Made by a program: the position numbers and the translations under genes. Positions 34,692 through 43,814 of a stretch of DNA of 64,000 nt are shown here, piece by piece; within the stretch, counting starts at the first letter, position 1, and every line of letters starts with the position of its first letter. The notes under the pieces were generated by a model, which did not search any database, was not told the origin of the DNA, and worked only from the letters and a program-made list of their open reading frames with translations. The stretch lies in assembly GCF_900091505.1 (NCBI RefSeq), contig NZ_LT607409.1:868001-932000 (forward strand). The letters are read 5' to 3'. Source of the DNA: Micromonospora chokoriensis (GTDB lineage Bacteria; Actinomycetota; Actinomycetes; Mycobacteriales; Micromonosporaceae).

Positions 34692-35947
34692 CCGGTCCGC
34701 CCTGGTGTCGCGCTCAGCCGCTCTGCCCAGAGAAGGCCCACGACCTGCAGGGCGACGGCGAGAACCGCACAGGCCCCACCGACCCTGCTGTGCAGGAGCA
34801 CCCCTACCGGGTCGACGCCGATGCCGTACCCCAGTCCGATTCCTCCGACCGGCAACGCCGCCAGTAACCAGGCCGTGGCTCGGGCGCCGGCCGCCTGTGC
34901 CGCTGCGGCGGCCATACCTCGGTCGGTAGCCCGAGCGTCCGCCTCGATGCGCTCGACGAGCTCCGCGAGCGGAGCGCCGGTCCGGTCCGCCAGGCGTACC
35001 GCTGCTGAGGTCAGCTGACGCAGCCGGTCCGGCCCGCCGGCGGCGACGTCGAGCGCGTGTGGGACTGGCAGGCCGGCCCGGAGGTCCGCAGCGAGGCCAC
35101 AGAGTTGGTCCAGCCCGTGTCGTCGGAGCTGTTCGGTGCTTCGATTCGTTCGCCAACGCAGCACGGCACGCACTGCCAACGTGCCGTAGCTGGCCAGCGC
35201 GACCGCGGCGACGGGACCACCGACCACGGCGCCGACACCACCGCCCAGGAGGCCGGCCATCGGCAACACACGTGCCGCCGGCCGCGAGGTCCGCGCCCTC
35301 GCGACGACGCCCGGCCCGCCGATCGTCGTGTCGGCCGTCCGCTGGTCACCGGGCTCGGGATCGCCGCCCGCCTCGGCCCCGGGCGAGCTGAACAGGGCGC
35401 TCCGGGGGCCCTCAGCCACGTCCTGCCACTCGACGTCGACCACGTCTACGGCGTCGAGCGCGACAGCTGCCACAGTCGTGCCGTCCCCACGTCCTGCGCC
35501 TGAGGTCGTGTCCTCCGGTCGGGCGGTGCCGGCTGGCCGCCGAGGATCCCGGCGGGTCGGCGGGCGCGTCGGGCCCGCCGGACCCGTCGACCTCACGGAC
35601 CCGCCCGCTCCGGCCGGCCCGCCCAAGCCCCCGGGCCAGCTCGGTCTGCCGGTGGCGTCCCGGGTCGGCCAGCCGAGCGCTGTCGATTTCACGCCGGCCT
35701 GTGGCTGGTAGGCGATGCCGACCGGACGGCCCGCGGTCGGCGGGCCACCGGCGTTGTCGACAGACCCGTCCGAGGTACGGCCGAGTTCCCTGATCCACTC
35801 CACCAGTGCCTCGTCCGGGTCTGCCCCGGTCTTCCCGCGTCCCGTCTCCAACACGCGACGTCGGCGAGCGCGGATGCTCCGCCCCGGCCACGCCACCAGC
35901 GCGGCGGCTACCAGGAGCAGCGCCACCACCACCGCCCCGCCGGTCAT
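34688..35947 (-). CDS. tadB: TadB-type platform protein with long linker
   Basis: A 419-residue T2SSF-family protein. After one N-terminal membrane helix (GGAVVVALLLVAAALVAWPG) there is a Gly/Pro/Ala/Thr-rich segment of about 160 residues, predicted disordered. The conserved part follows (LPMAGLLGGGVGAVV helix, LDQLCGLAADLRAGLPVPHALD, C-terminal helices). The linker is unusual for TadB, normally about 300 residues or less. ATG 35947 overlaps the TadA stop. Confidence 0.82.
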   Translation of the reverse strand: MTGGAVVVALLLVAAALVAWPGRSIRARRRRVLETGRGKTGADPDEALVEWIRELGRTSDGSVDNAGGPPTAGRPVGIAYQPQAGVKSTALGWPTRDATGRPSWPGGLGGPAGAGGSVRSTGPAGPTRPPTRRDPRRPAGTARPEDTTSGAGRGDGTTVAAVALDAVDVVDVEWQDVAEGPRSALFSSPGAEAGGDPEPGDQRTADTTIGGPGVVARARTSRPAARVLPMAGLLGGGVGAVVGGPVAAVALASYGTLAVRAVLRWRTNRSTEQLRRHGLDQLCGLAADLRAGLPVPHALDVAAGGPDRLRQLTSAAVRLADRTGAPLAELVERIEADARATDRGMAAAAAQAAGARATAWLLAALPVGGIGLGYGIGVDPVGVLLHSRVGGACAVLAVALQVVGLLWAERLSATPGRTG

Positions 35948-37155
35948 GCCGGACCTGCCGATCCGGGCCACGGCTCGCTGAGGATCGGCGGCACCGCCAC
36001 CCCGCGCTCCCGCAGCAGCGCCCCGAGCGCGCGAGCGGCCAACCCGAGGCCGCTGCCACGCATCCAGGCGGGCACCACGGTCACCAGGCGCTCGGGCCCT
36101 TCCGGCAGCAGCAGGCAGACCGACTCCAGGACGCGTCCCCGGTCACCTCGTCGCACCTGGAACACCACCTGCAGGGCGGCGGCGACCTGGGCGTGCAGCG
36201 CGGCGCGGGGCAGGCCGCCCAGCATGCCCAGGGCCTCCAGCCGGGCCGGCACGTCGGACGGGGTGTTGGCGTGCAACGTGCCGGCGCCCCCGTCGTGGCC
36301 GGTGTTGAGGGCACCCAGCAGGTCGACCACCTCACCACCCCGGCACTCCCCGACCACCAGGCGGTCCGGCCGCATCCGCAGGGCCTGCCGGACCAGGTCG
36401 CCCAGACCGACGACGCCCGTTCCCTCCACATTGGCGGTACGCGCCTGGAGCCCCACCACGTGCGGATGACCTGGCCGCAGCTCGGCGGCGTCCTCCACCA
36501 GCACGATGCGCTCGGTGGCTGGCACCATGCCCAGCAACGTGTTGAGCAGGGTCGTCTTGCCGGACCCCGTTCCACCGGTCACCAGGTACGCCAGGCGGGC
36601 CGCGACGACGGCGGCGAGCAGCGGTGCCACGGGTCGCGGCACCGTCCCCTGACGTACCAGCTCGTCGAGGGTGAACGGTCGGTGGCGGAAGGTTCGCAGG
36701 GACAGGTACGGACCTTCGGTCGCTACCGGTGGCAGCACGGCGTGCAGCCGAGTGCCGTCAGGGAGCCGGGCATCCGCGTACGGAGATCCGTCGTCCAGCC
36801 TCCGGCCGGCGCTGGCGATCAGCCGCTGTGCCAGCCGGCGTACGTCCTCGACCGAGCCCACCGGCACCGCGACCTGCTGCAGCCCCGAACCACGATCGAC
36901 CCACACCCGCGTCCCGTTGACCAGGACGTCGGTCACCTCCGCGTCGGCGAGCAGCGGGGCCAGCGGCCCGGCGCCCACGAGGTCGTCGCGCACCCGGTCG
37001 GCGATCCGCAGCACTGCGGTGTCGCCGAGCACCGCGGCGTTGGGCTCGGCCCGCACGGCGGACACGATCGCCGCCGGCGTCACGGGAGTGGTGGCGGCGG
37101 CGATGCGCTGCCGTACGCGACGGGCGAGGGTGCCGTCCTCCGGCCTGCCGCTCAT
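35944..37155 (-). CDS. tadA: TadA pilus assembly ATPase (VirB11/CpaF type)
   Basis: A 403-residue hexameric secretion ATPase that powers pilus assembly. Walker A is TGGTGSGKTTLLN (about residue 190), with IVLVEDAAELRP as the Asp box, Walker B region DRLVVGECRGGEV, and a His box in GGAGTLHANTPSD. The N-terminal domain includes EVTDVLVNG. It overlaps the ssd stop by 4 bp. Confidence 0.92.
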   Translation of the reverse strand: MSGRPEDGTLARRVRQRIAAATTPVTPAAIVSAVRAEPNAAVLGDTAVLRIADRVRDDLVGAGPLAPLLADAEVTDVLVNGTRVWVDRGSGLQQVAVPVGSVEDVRRLAQRLIASAGRRLDDGSPYADARLPDGTRLHAVLPPVATEGPYLSLRTFRHRPFTLDELVRQGTVPRPVAPLLAAVVAARLAYLVTGGTGSGKTTLLNTLLGMVPATERIVLVEDAAELRPGHPHVVGLQARTANVEGTGVVGLGDLVRQALRMRPDRLVVGECRGGEVVDLLGALNTGHDGGAGTLHANTPSDVPARLEALGMLGGLPRAALHAQVAAALQVVFQVRRGDRGRVLESVCLLLPEGPERLVTVVPAWMRGSGLGLAARALGALLRERGVAVPPILSEPWPGSAGPA

Positions 37156-38255
37156 GCCGCACCTGCCGACGGCACGCCGGTGAGGTCGGCGACGATCCGT
37201 TGGCAGAGCGCGGCAAGGGGTCCCTTGCCCGCGGCGGCGGGTGCCTCACCTCGTTCCAGCCCGCGGCACAGCCCCGGCTCGGGACGCAGCGTGCCCGCCA
37301 GTGGGAGGCCGAGAGCCCGTGCGACCTCGGCCGCGCGTAGCCGACCGGGGGCCGGCCCGCGCACCACCACCGAGAGCACCGCGCAGTGCGGGGCGGCAGC
37401 GGCCACGACCCGCGCCGCCGCTGCGGTGGCGCGCAGCTCGGCCGGGACGACGACGAACGCCTGGTCGGTCGACTGCAACGCCACCACTGCCGCGTCGTCC
37501 AACTGTCGGGGCAGGTCGACCACGACGAAGTCCCGCCCGCGCCGGGCGGCGTCGACGGTCGCCGCCATCGCCGCCGCCGGCAGCGCCAGCATCTCGCCGC
37601 GATCCCAGGAGAGCACCACCAGGTCACCTCGACTGGGCAGGGCCTGCACCAGCGCCGGGGCGTCCACCCGCCCGTCCGCGCCGGTGAGCGACGGCCACCG
37701 CAGCCCTTCCACCTGTTCCCAGCCCAGCACGAGGTCGAGGCCACCACCGAGGGGATCGGCGTCGACCAGCAGAGTGCGTAACCGGGCCCGCGCGGCGGTC
37801 ACGGCGAGGCCACCGGCCAGGACGCTCGCCCCGGCACCGCCCCGACCGCCGAAGACCGCCACGATCCGGGCCCCGACGCCGTCCGGAGCGCCCGCGTCCT
37901 GCTCGGCGAACCGGTCGACCAGCCATGATTCCGCGGCGGGCAGCATGGCGACGTACTCGGCCCCGACCAGCTCGGCGATCTGCCAACCGGGGTCGGGCTG
38001 ACCGGCCCGACCGACCAGCACCAGCCGGGATCGCTGCGGCATCCGGGCACGCAGACATGCCTGCGCCTGATCGATGCCGAGTATCACCAGCGGTGCGGGA
38101 ACCCATCGGGTACGCGCGGCCGCCAGGTCGCGGGCGAGTTCCACCTCGGTCCCGCCTGCGGCGGCGAGCCGGAGCACGTCATCGAGCAGTTCGTCGTCGC
38201 CGGTGACGACGAGTGGGAGCCGGCGGATCGGCGGGACGGAGGTACGGGGTGGCAT
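37152..38255 (-). CDS. ssd: septum site-determining/CpaE-like protein Ssd
   Basis: A 367-residue MinD/CpaE-type protein: an N-terminal receiver-like part (about 1-120), then a deviant Walker A region VFGGRGGAGASVLAGGLA (about 145), lacking the usual lysine pair, and LLVDADPLGGGLDLVLGWE. It matches Rv3660c (Ssd), implicated in division-site regulation and Tad assembly. GGAGG lies 6 nt before the ATG. First gene of the seven-gene tad operon. Confidence 0.85.
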   Translation of the reverse strand: MPPRTSVPPIRRLPLVVTGDDELLDDVLRLAAAGGTEVELARDLAAARTRWVPAPLVILGIDQAQACLRARMPQRSRLVLVGRAGQPDPGWQIAELVGAEYVAMLPAAESWLVDRFAEQDAGAPDGVGARIVAVFGGRGGAGASVLAGGLAVTAARARLRTLLVDADPLGGGLDLVLGWEQVEGLRWPSLTGADGRVDAPALVQALPSRGDLVVLSWDRGEMLALPAAAMAATVDAARRGRDFVVVDLPRQLDDAAVVALQSTDQAFVVVPAELRATAAAARVVAAAAPHCAVLSVVVRGPAPGRLRAAEVARALGLPLAGTLRPEPGLCRGLERGEAPAAAGKGPLAALCQRIVADLTGVPSAGAA

Positions 38256-38436
38256 CGCGGCCTCCAGCGGTCGGGCTCTGGTATGCCGCCGACCCTGCTC
38301 CGAATCCGCCCCGCATTCGATCCCGATGTGGTCGCCTGTGGACAACCTGGCGGGCTGTGGAAAACGCCCGCTGAGCCAGTTGATCTGCTACGGGCGCAGG
38401 CGATTCCCCAGCTAGTGCTGCTGAGCAAAAGACAGC

Positions 38437-38463
38437 GGGGCCGCTCCGAGAAGGAGCGGCCCC
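38437..38463 (-). terminator. intrinsic terminator after the CU044_5270 gene
   Basis: Perfect 11-bp GC-rich stem (38437-38447 with 38453-38463) with a 5-nt loop, followed on the minus strand by CTGTCTTTT. Confidence 0.9.
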
Positions 38464-38475
38464 GCAAGTCGGCGG

Positions 38476-39486
38476 TCAGCCGACCCGGTCGGTCCAGGCG
38501 GCGTCGAGGATGACCTTGTACGAGCTGATCCGCACGGGCGACAGCGTCAACCGCTCATGGGCAAGCAGTTCGCCCGTCTTCGGATCGAAGATGAGAAGAG
38601 ACTGCGCGTCGTGCTCGCGGTCGTCGAAGGTGACGGCGACTCCATGTCGGCCGGCCCGGTCGATGACCTGCCCCCGCCAGCGGAAGCCGGGCACGTCGGC
38701 CAGGACCCGCAGGACCGCCGCTCGGATCGCGCGCGGCACGACATACTGCCCGTAGAGGGTGCTGACCTCCTTGCTCGCCGCCCCCGGCCCGTATTCGACC
38801 TTCAGTAGCTGCCGTAGCTCGGACGGGTCAGCCGGCAGCGGCCTGATCTCCATGGGCGGCAGCGGAATGAGGCTCGGTGCGGGGGTGCCGGTGGCTGCTG
38901 GTCGTCCGATGCTTTCTCGCTGCCAGTAATCCCGAGACTCCTGGTCGGGGTACTGCGGCTCCAGTTGGATGTTGGCCTGGTTGCCGGTCCCGTCGGTGGC
39001 CTGCCAGAGCTTCGTCTCGCTGGCGTATGCCACATGGTGGCGGCCGTCGGCGGACGTCATCACCGGATCGCCCCACACCTTCGTGTGGTGGTACATGTAG
39101 CGCCCGCTCTGATGGTCGTACGCCGCATCTTTGATCTTGTCGGCCAGCATGCGTAGCTGCGGGCCGGCCGGCGGCGGATTCGCGTCGAACTGGTACGCGA
39201 CAGGCACGAGCACCAGTCCCGCTGCCGCCGGCAGCTCGCCCGGAGGATCCGGTGTGCCCTCGCCGAACGGCTGGAGGACCGCCACGGCACCGGCCGCGAC
39301 CGCCAGCGTCCCGGCCGTCAGGACCAGCCGGCGGGTCGGGCGTACGCGCCGACGCCCGGCCACCGGCTCGGTAGCGCCGGCGCGGTCGATCAGCTCGCGC
39401 GCCGAGACCAGCGGTGGCCGGACGTCGGCGTTCCGGGCTGGGTCGGCGGGGCCGAGAAGAGTACGGGTCCGCTCTACTCCGGACAT
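38476..39486 (-). CDS. CU044_5270 family membrane-anchored protein
   Basis: A 336-residue protein: a cytosolic N-terminus of about 60 residues, one membrane helix (RLVLTAGTLAVAAGAVAVL), then an extracellular domain with YMYHHTKVWGDPV and a C-terminal VTFDDREHDAQSLLIFDPKTGELLAHE segment typical of CU044_5270 proteins. These follow ECF sigma genes and are probable anti-sigma or sensor partners. The ATG overlaps the sigma factor stop (TGATG). Confidence 0.8.
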   Translation of the reverse strand: MSGVERTRTLLGPADPARNADVRPPLVSARELIDRAGATEPVAGRRRVRPTRRLVLTAGTLAVAAGAVAVLQPFGEGTPDPPGELPAAAGLVLVPVAYQFDANPPPAGPQLRMLADKIKDAAYDHQSGRYMYHHTKVWGDPVMTSADGRHHVAYASETKLWQATDGTGNQANIQLEPQYPDQESRDYWQRESIGRPAATGTPAPSLIPLPPMEIRPLPADPSELRQLLKVEYGPGAASKEVSTLYGQYVVPRAIRAAVLRVLADVPGFRWRGQVIDRAGRHGVAVTFDDREHDAQSLLIFDPKTGELLAHERLTLSPVRISSYKVILDAAWTDRVG

Positions 39487-40121
39487 CACAGATCCTCTCG
39501 AATGGTCACCAAGACCGGACGACGCCGGGACTGAGTGGGCCGGTCCGCCATCGCCTCGACGAGACGTCGGCGGGCGCGGTGCAGGCGCACCGCAGCGGTT
39601 GCCCGGGTACAGCCCAGGACCTTCGCCGCCTCGGACACCGTCAACTCCTCCCAGCCGACCAACCGGAGGATTTCCTGGTCGATCTCGGCGAGGGTGGCCA
39701 GGGCTGCCCGGAGGTCGGCGACCCCGACTGTGGTGTCCGCACCGGACGAACCGCCCAGCCGGGCCAGCTCGACGTCGCTGATCGGCAGGAGGTCCGGGGC
39801 GCCACGTCGCGTCCGCCACTGGTTGGCCAGGAGGCGCCGGGCCACCCCGTACAGCCAGGGCAGGCCACGGTCGGGCACCTCGACGCGACGACGCCAGGCA
39901 ACGACGAAGACCTCCTGTGCCAGTTCCACCGCGGCGTCCCCGTCGGCGAGCCGGCGCAGGCCGTATCGGACGATGTGCGCGTACTCGGCGGCGTAGAGGC
40001 TGGTGAACCACCCCTCGTCGCGCTCTGCTGGTGGACCCACCCGAACCCCCACTGCCTCGGCGTCTCTCACCCTGACTTGTGTCGCAGAGGGCCTGAGGAT
40101 TACCGCGTGGCCGATGATCAA
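39486..40121 (-). CDS. ECF-type RNA polymerase sigma factor
   Basis: A 211-residue sigma-70 family protein. Region 2 is about residues 38-105 (FTSLYAAEYAHIVRYGLRRL; AQEVFVVAWRR; LPWLYGVARRLLANQWR). Region 4 is about 140-190 (LAEIDQEILRLVGWEELTVSEAAKVLGCTRATA). Internal GTG codons (such as 40070) are alternative starts, because the first 30 residues are atypical. It is cotranscribed with the CU044_5270 partner. Confidence 0.87.
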   Translation of the reverse strand: MIIGHAVILRPSATQVRVRDAEAVGVRVGPPAERDEGWFTSLYAAEYAHIVRYGLRRLADGDAAVELAQEVFVVAWRRRVEVPDRGLPWLYGVARRLLANQWRTRRGAPDLLPISDVELARLGGSSGADTTVGVADLRAALATLAEIDQEILRLVGWEELTVSEAAKVLGCTRATAAVRLHRARRRLVEAMADRPTQSRRRPVLVTIREDL

Positions 40122-40132
40122 TGGTCGAGTGG

Positions 40133-41113
40133 TCAGCCGACCTCGCGGACCAGGCGATACAGGTCGTGGCGGACCGTCGGCCAGTCATCGCCAACCGCAT
40201 GCCGGACGGCACTCACCGCGTCGAGCGCTGCCAACCCGCTACCTGTCGCCGCGTACAGGGCGTGGACGGCCGAGGAACCGCTGCGCACGTCGACGTCCTG
40301 CACTGTGAGGCGGTGGACGACCCTCAATCGGGCCTCCTCGTCCAGGCTCACGCCCTGCTCGACGGCGTCCGCCACCTGCCGCACGAGGTCGTCGTCGCTG
40401 AACCTGAACCGGGTGGTGACCGCCCGCACGGCAAGCGCCAGCGCCGTCCGCCGTACCTCTTCCGGCGCGGCCCGCAGCCGCGCGTCGAGGTCGGGCTCGT
40501 CGTACCCGAAGTTCGAGGGCGGCCTCGGATCGGGCGGGATCGAGCCGAGGCGTACCGTCACCCATGGACCGGCCTGCGGATCGGCGCCCTCGTCGCCGAC
40601 CCACTCGGCGGGCAGCCGTACGCCGGTCCGCCGCTCGACGAACGCCATCGCCGCGGCAGTCACCTGGCCGGTGCCCCGCGCGGCGCGCACGTCGGCCAGG
40701 TCGTCGTCGAACGCCGCCGGGTCATCCCCGTGCCGCCGGTCCGGGTCGTTCATGTCCATCCAGGCGAGCACCTTGCCGTACACCGCGTAGGTGAGGCCGC
40801 CATTGCCGTTGACGGTCCAGTCGACCGTGTGCACCCGCAGGCCGTCGCTGGCCCAACGCAGCACCTCAGGTCGGCTCAGCGCACAGCCGTTGTCCTGGAA
40901 AATCACCACGTTCGGGCCGATCTGGGCCAGGTCGGCGAGCTCGCCCGACTGGCTGTCACCCGGCTCCACGCGCCTGGCCCGAAGGCGCGCGATGACACCG
41001 TCGACGGTGGCCTCGGCGCTCGCCGGCTGCACGACGGCCCAGGTCAACCCCTCGGCGAGCCAATCACGATCGGCCAGGAAGTCGTCGTAGTAACGCACCA
41101 TGTCCGACACCAT
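40133..41113 (-). CDS. DUF6461-like hypothetical protein
   Basis: A 326-residue soluble protein. The first 120 residues (DWLAEGLTWAVVQ; NVVIFQDNGCA; WTVNGNGGLTYAVYGKVLAWMDM) resemble DUF6461, an actinobacterial family of unknown role. The rest is helical and acidic (AFVERRTGVRLPAEWV; VRRTALALAVRAVTTRFRFS). An ATG at 41101 may be the true start. It lies 11 bp upstream of the sigma gene on the same strand, so the two may be expressed together. Confidence 0.65.
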   Translation of the reverse strand: MVSDMVRYYDDFLADRDWLAEGLTWAVVQPASAEATVDGVIARLRARRVEPGDSQSGELADLAQIGPNVVIFQDNGCALSRPEVLRWASDGLRVHTVDWTVNGNGGLTYAVYGKVLAWMDMNDPDRRHGDDPAAFDDDLADVRAARGTGQVTAAAMAFVERRTGVRLPAEWVGDEGADPQAGPWVTVRLGSIPPDPRPPSNFGYDEPDLDARLRAAPEEVRRTALALAVRAVTTRFRFSDDDLVRQVADAVEQGVSLDEEARLRVVHRLTVQDVDVRSGSSAVHALYAATGSGLAALDAVSAVRHAVGDDWPTVRHDLYRLVREVG

Positions 41114-41213
41114 CCGAACACGCTACGACGGTCATGATTCCTGTGGGCCCCCACGAGCTAGCAGGCGGGTTCGGCGGTACGACAGGCCGACGCGCTCCGA
41201 TGCGTAGCGACCC

Positions 41214-41219
41214 TAGGCT
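41214..41219 (+). promoter_or_regulatory. -10 element TAGGCT, probably leaderless
   Basis: TAGGCT ends 7 nt before ATG 41227, identical in sequence and spacing to the element before the alpha/beta hydrolase gene at 56141. Confidence 0.45.
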
Positions 41220-41226
41220 GACGCCC

Positions 41227-41829
41227 ATGTCGTGGAGCATGCGGGTGATCGACCTGGACGAGCGCGATCACCAGCCGGCGGAGTCGAACCACCCTGCCCA
41301 AGGCCACCCCGTGACCAGACGGAAGATGGTTCTGGGGCTCGTCGCCGTCTTCGTCGTCGGCGCTCTGATCGGGGGCTTCGCTGTTCAACGACGAGCGTCG
41401 CATGAGCAGCGGGAACGGAACTCGGTGGTGGCACTCGTGGCCTTCCCTCAATCGGCCAGTCTGGGAAGCTCCACCTTCCAGACAGCCAGCCTGGACGCAG
41501 GCAGCGGCGCCCCCCAGGTCAAGATGACCGGGCATCTGATGGTGGTCAACGCCGGCCCCGCGCCGATCACCGTCAGACAGGCTGCCGCGGATAGGCCGGG
41601 CCTGGTGTCAGCCAGCACCGGGCGACCCCGGCTGTCACCCCTCGGTGGCACCGGTGAGCTCGTGGTCGAGCTGTTGTTCGAGTGCTCGGCCGCGTTCTTC
41701 CGGGAGCCGCTGTCCCTGGACTTCGAGGTCGAGACCGAGGACAAGCACGTTCGAGAGGTCAGCTACCGGGTCACCCTCGCAGGAAGCGACTGGCAGCGCG
41801 TCGCCCCGGCCACTTGCGGGAGTGCATAG
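41227..41829 (+). CDS. membrane-anchored hypothetical protein
   Basis: A 200-residue protein with a polar N-terminus, one membrane helix (MVLGLVAVFVVGALIGGFAV, about residues 35-54) and an external domain rich in beta strands (LEVNAGPAPITV-type repeats; LSLDFEVETEDKHVREVSYRVTLAG). The fold resembles an immunoglobulin-like DUF. ATG 41227 is preferred because a -10 box lies 7 nt upstream. Function unknown. Confidence 0.65.
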   Translation: MSWSMRVIDLDERDHQPAESNHPAQGHPVTRRKMVLGLVAVFVVGALIGGFAVQRRASHEQRERNSVVALVAFPQSASLGSSTFQTASLDAGSGAPQVKMTGHLMVVNAGPAPITVRQAAADRPGLVSASTGRPRLSPLGGTGELVVELLFECSAAFFREPLSLDFEVETEDKHVREVSYRVTLAGSDWQRVAPATCGSA

Positions 41830-42069
41830 ACCCGGCGGGCCTATTACCAGGCGGTGGCTCGGTTCAACGCCCGTCAGCACGAGCCGCCACGTCGCCCGCC
41901 ACGTCGCCCGCCGCTTCCCACCGAGACGGGTCTGCGACGATCCCCGGATGGTCAACGTTCGAACCCCGCGACCACCGGTCTCGCGGAACGGCCTACCGAA
42001 CGCCGGGGTAGGCGCGATGCTGGAACCGAACGGCAGTCCATCGGCTGACACGTGCGGAGGCGGCAACGC

Positions 42070-42447
42070 ATGCCCGACGATCCCCGGTACCAGCAGGCCC
42101 TCGACACTGCGGAGCGCCTCCTCGGCCAACCGTTGACCCTGCCGCTGGCCGATGGGGAACCCGCGGTCGGTCAGGACTTCCGGCGGCTGGCGACCGAGCA
42201 CACGTTCGGCGACTCGTGGCCGCGACCGGGCCTGGACCTGCGGAGCCGCTGCCTGATCTCGGTGGCCGTCGCGGCGGCGTTGGGCACCCACGAGCCGCTG
42301 CGGGGGCAGTTGCGCATCGCGCTGACGTCCGGTGTGACCAAGGAGGAGATCGTCGAGCTCTTCATCCACTTGGAGGCGTACGCCGGGGCGGCCCGGGCGT
42401 TCGACAGCTACCAGGTGGCCGCGGCGGTCTTCGGCGAGCACCGCTGA
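42070..42447 (+). CDS. carboxymuconolactone decarboxylase-family protein
   Basis: A 125-residue AhpD/CMD-fold protein: LDLRSRCLISVAVAAALGTHEPLRGQLRIALTSGVTKEEIVELFIHLEAYAG is the family core. It lacks the CxxC pair of AhpD peroxidases, so a decarboxylase or related role is more likely. ATG 42070 is chosen because GGAGG lies about 9 nt upstream; a GTG at 42052 is an alternative. Confidence 0.85.
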   Translation: MPDDPRYQQALDTAERLLGQPLTLPLADGEPAVGQDFRRLATEHTFGDSWPRPGLDLRSRCLISVAVAAALGTHEPLRGQLRIALTSGVTKEEIVELFIHLEAYAGAARAFDSYQVAAAVFGEHR

Positions 42448-42679
42448 CGACGCCGCCGCCATCCCGTCTGCCGTCGATCCACCCTCCTGGGGAGCGGGCC
42501 GCCGCCCGGCCCGCCACGTCAAGCGGACCTTGACGGCTCGCACGGACGGCGGGTTGGGCCGCGTCCCGAGTCCTGGCTGCTTCTGACTGCTCTGCTGCCT
42601 CCGACGCTCGAGACACCCCCAAAGGCGGCGTGGACGACGACGAGGAGGGCCTGTCACCTGCGGCGGAGTAGCGCTCCCA
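42448..42679. other. gene-free stretch before the 6C RNA
   Basis: Part of a 560-bp gap (42448-43007) without protein genes. Nothing is recognised in this part; the 6C RNA occupies the next segment and the HAD gene promoter the last. Confidence 0.5.
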
Positions 42680-42793
42680 GAAAGGGACGACCCCCGTCGG
42701 GGGGAGACGGGGGTCGTCGAAGGTTCGGCTCCGGGGGGGTCGAGCCGAACCACTCAGCGGTCACGGGGGGTGCAACCGCCGAGCGTCTGCCTG
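42680..42793 (-). ncRNA. 6C small RNA (three C-rich hairpins)
   Basis: Read on the minus strand, three consecutive hairpins each present a run of C in the loop: 42753-42783 (9-bp stem with one G-U pair), 42722-42751 (10-bp perfect stem, loop with seven C) and 42686-42718 (13-bp perfect stem, loop with six C), the last serving as terminator before CCTTTCT. This is the architecture of the 6C RNA motif of actinobacteria. In M. tuberculosis it (B11/ncRv13660c) lies in the same place, beside the HAD hydrolase Rv3661. C-rich loops can pair with Shine-Dalgarno sequences of target mRNAs. A possible promoter is TTGTCC (42822-42827) with CATACC (42800-42805). The 5' end is estimated. Confidence 0.8.
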
Positions 42794-42993
42794 TTTTCGG
42801 GTATGTGAAAGCTCGTCGTACGGACAAGTTTGCCTGAGCGCGCCCGTCACGTCGAGTGGTGCTTGCTCCACTCACCGCGAAAATCTCCTCGCAGAGTGTG
42901 AGCGCGATCACGCGGAGCGGAGAAGGTGGTGCCTGCCCGCAGGTGTGAGGGGTGGCCTGACCCCGGGCACCCGCCGACGATAGACCATCCGGC

Positions 42994-42999
42994 TAGACT
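42994..42999 (+). promoter_or_regulatory. -10 element TAGACT, probably leaderless
   Basis: TAGACT ends 8 nt before the GTG of the HAD-IB hydrolase; no ribosome site lies between. Confidence 0.45.
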
Positions 43000-43007
43000 T
43001 TCGCGCC

Positions 43008-43814
43008 GTGGGCCGAAGTGCCGCTTTCTTCGATCTGGACAAGACCGTCATCGCCAAGTCGAGCGCCCTGGCGTTCGGTCGGCCGTTCTACCGGGACGGG
43101 CTGATCACCCGGCGTGACGTGGTCAAGTCGGCGTACGCGCAGCTGATGTTCCGGCTGGGCGGCACCGACGAGCAGACCATGGCCCGAACACGGGACTACC
43201 TGGCTGCGCTCTGCAAGGGCTGGCAGGTGGAACAGGTCCGCCAGATCGTCGCGGAGACACTCCACGAGCTGATCAACCCTTACGTGTACGCCGAGGCCGC
43301 CGTCCTGATCGCGGAGCACCAGGCGGCGGGGCGGGACGTGGTGCTGGTGTCGGCGTCGGGCGAGGAGATGGTCCGGCCGATCGGCGAGTTGCTCGGGGTG
43401 ACCGACGTGATCGCCACCCGGATGACGGTCCGCGACGGCCGGTACAGCGGTGAGGTCGAGTTCTACGCGGCCGGCCCGCGCAAGGTCGAGGCGGTCAACG
43501 AGCTGGCGGCGGCCCGGGACTACGACCTGGCCGACTCGTACGCCTACTCCGACTCGTACAGCGACCGCCCCCTGCTGGAGTGCGTCGGCCACCCGAGTGT
43601 GGTCAACCCGGACCGGCAGTTGCGCAAGCTGGCCTCGGAGAACGCGTGGCCGGTGCTGGAGTTCCGGCACCCGATCCCGCTGGGTCGCCGCCTGCGGGAG
43701 CGACCCGCGGTGCCGGTGGCAGCGGCGGCGCTCGGCGTCGGCGTGGGCGTGGCCATCGGCATCGCCTGGTACGGCCGGCACCGTCGCACCCGCGCGGCCA
43801 CGACCACCGCCTGA
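43008..43814 (+). CDS. HAD-IB family hydrolase (SerB-like)
   Basis: A 268-residue haloacid-dehalogenase phosphatase: catalytic FFDLDKTVIAKSS (residues 7-19), motif II VLVSASGEE, helical cap, and motif III/IV with YAYSDSYSDRPLLE. A C-terminal hydrophobic segment (VPVAAAALGVGVGVAIGIAWYG, about residues 233-255) followed by basic residues suggests membrane anchoring. It is the counterpart of Rv3661 beside the tad operon and 6C RNA. The substrate may be phosphoserine or a phospholipid head group. Confidence 0.88.
   Translation: MGRSAAFFDLDKTVIAKSSALAFGRPFYRDGLITRRDVVKSAYAQLMFRLGGTDEQTMARTRDYLAALCKGWQVEQVRQIVAETLHELINPYVYAEAAVLIAEHQAAGRDVVLVSASGEEMVRPIGELLGVTDVIATRMTVRDGRYSGEVEFYAAGPRKVEAVNELAAARDYDLADSYAYSDSYSDRPLLECVGHPSVVNPDRQLRKLASENAWPVLEFRHPIPLGRRLRERPAVPVAAAALGVGVGVAIGIAWYGRHRRTRAATTTA

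Noticed and set aside
42654..42911. 85-codon open frame on the minus strand between two genes
   Set aside because: It reads straight through the three C-rich hairpins and the terminator; the 6C RNA explains the region better.
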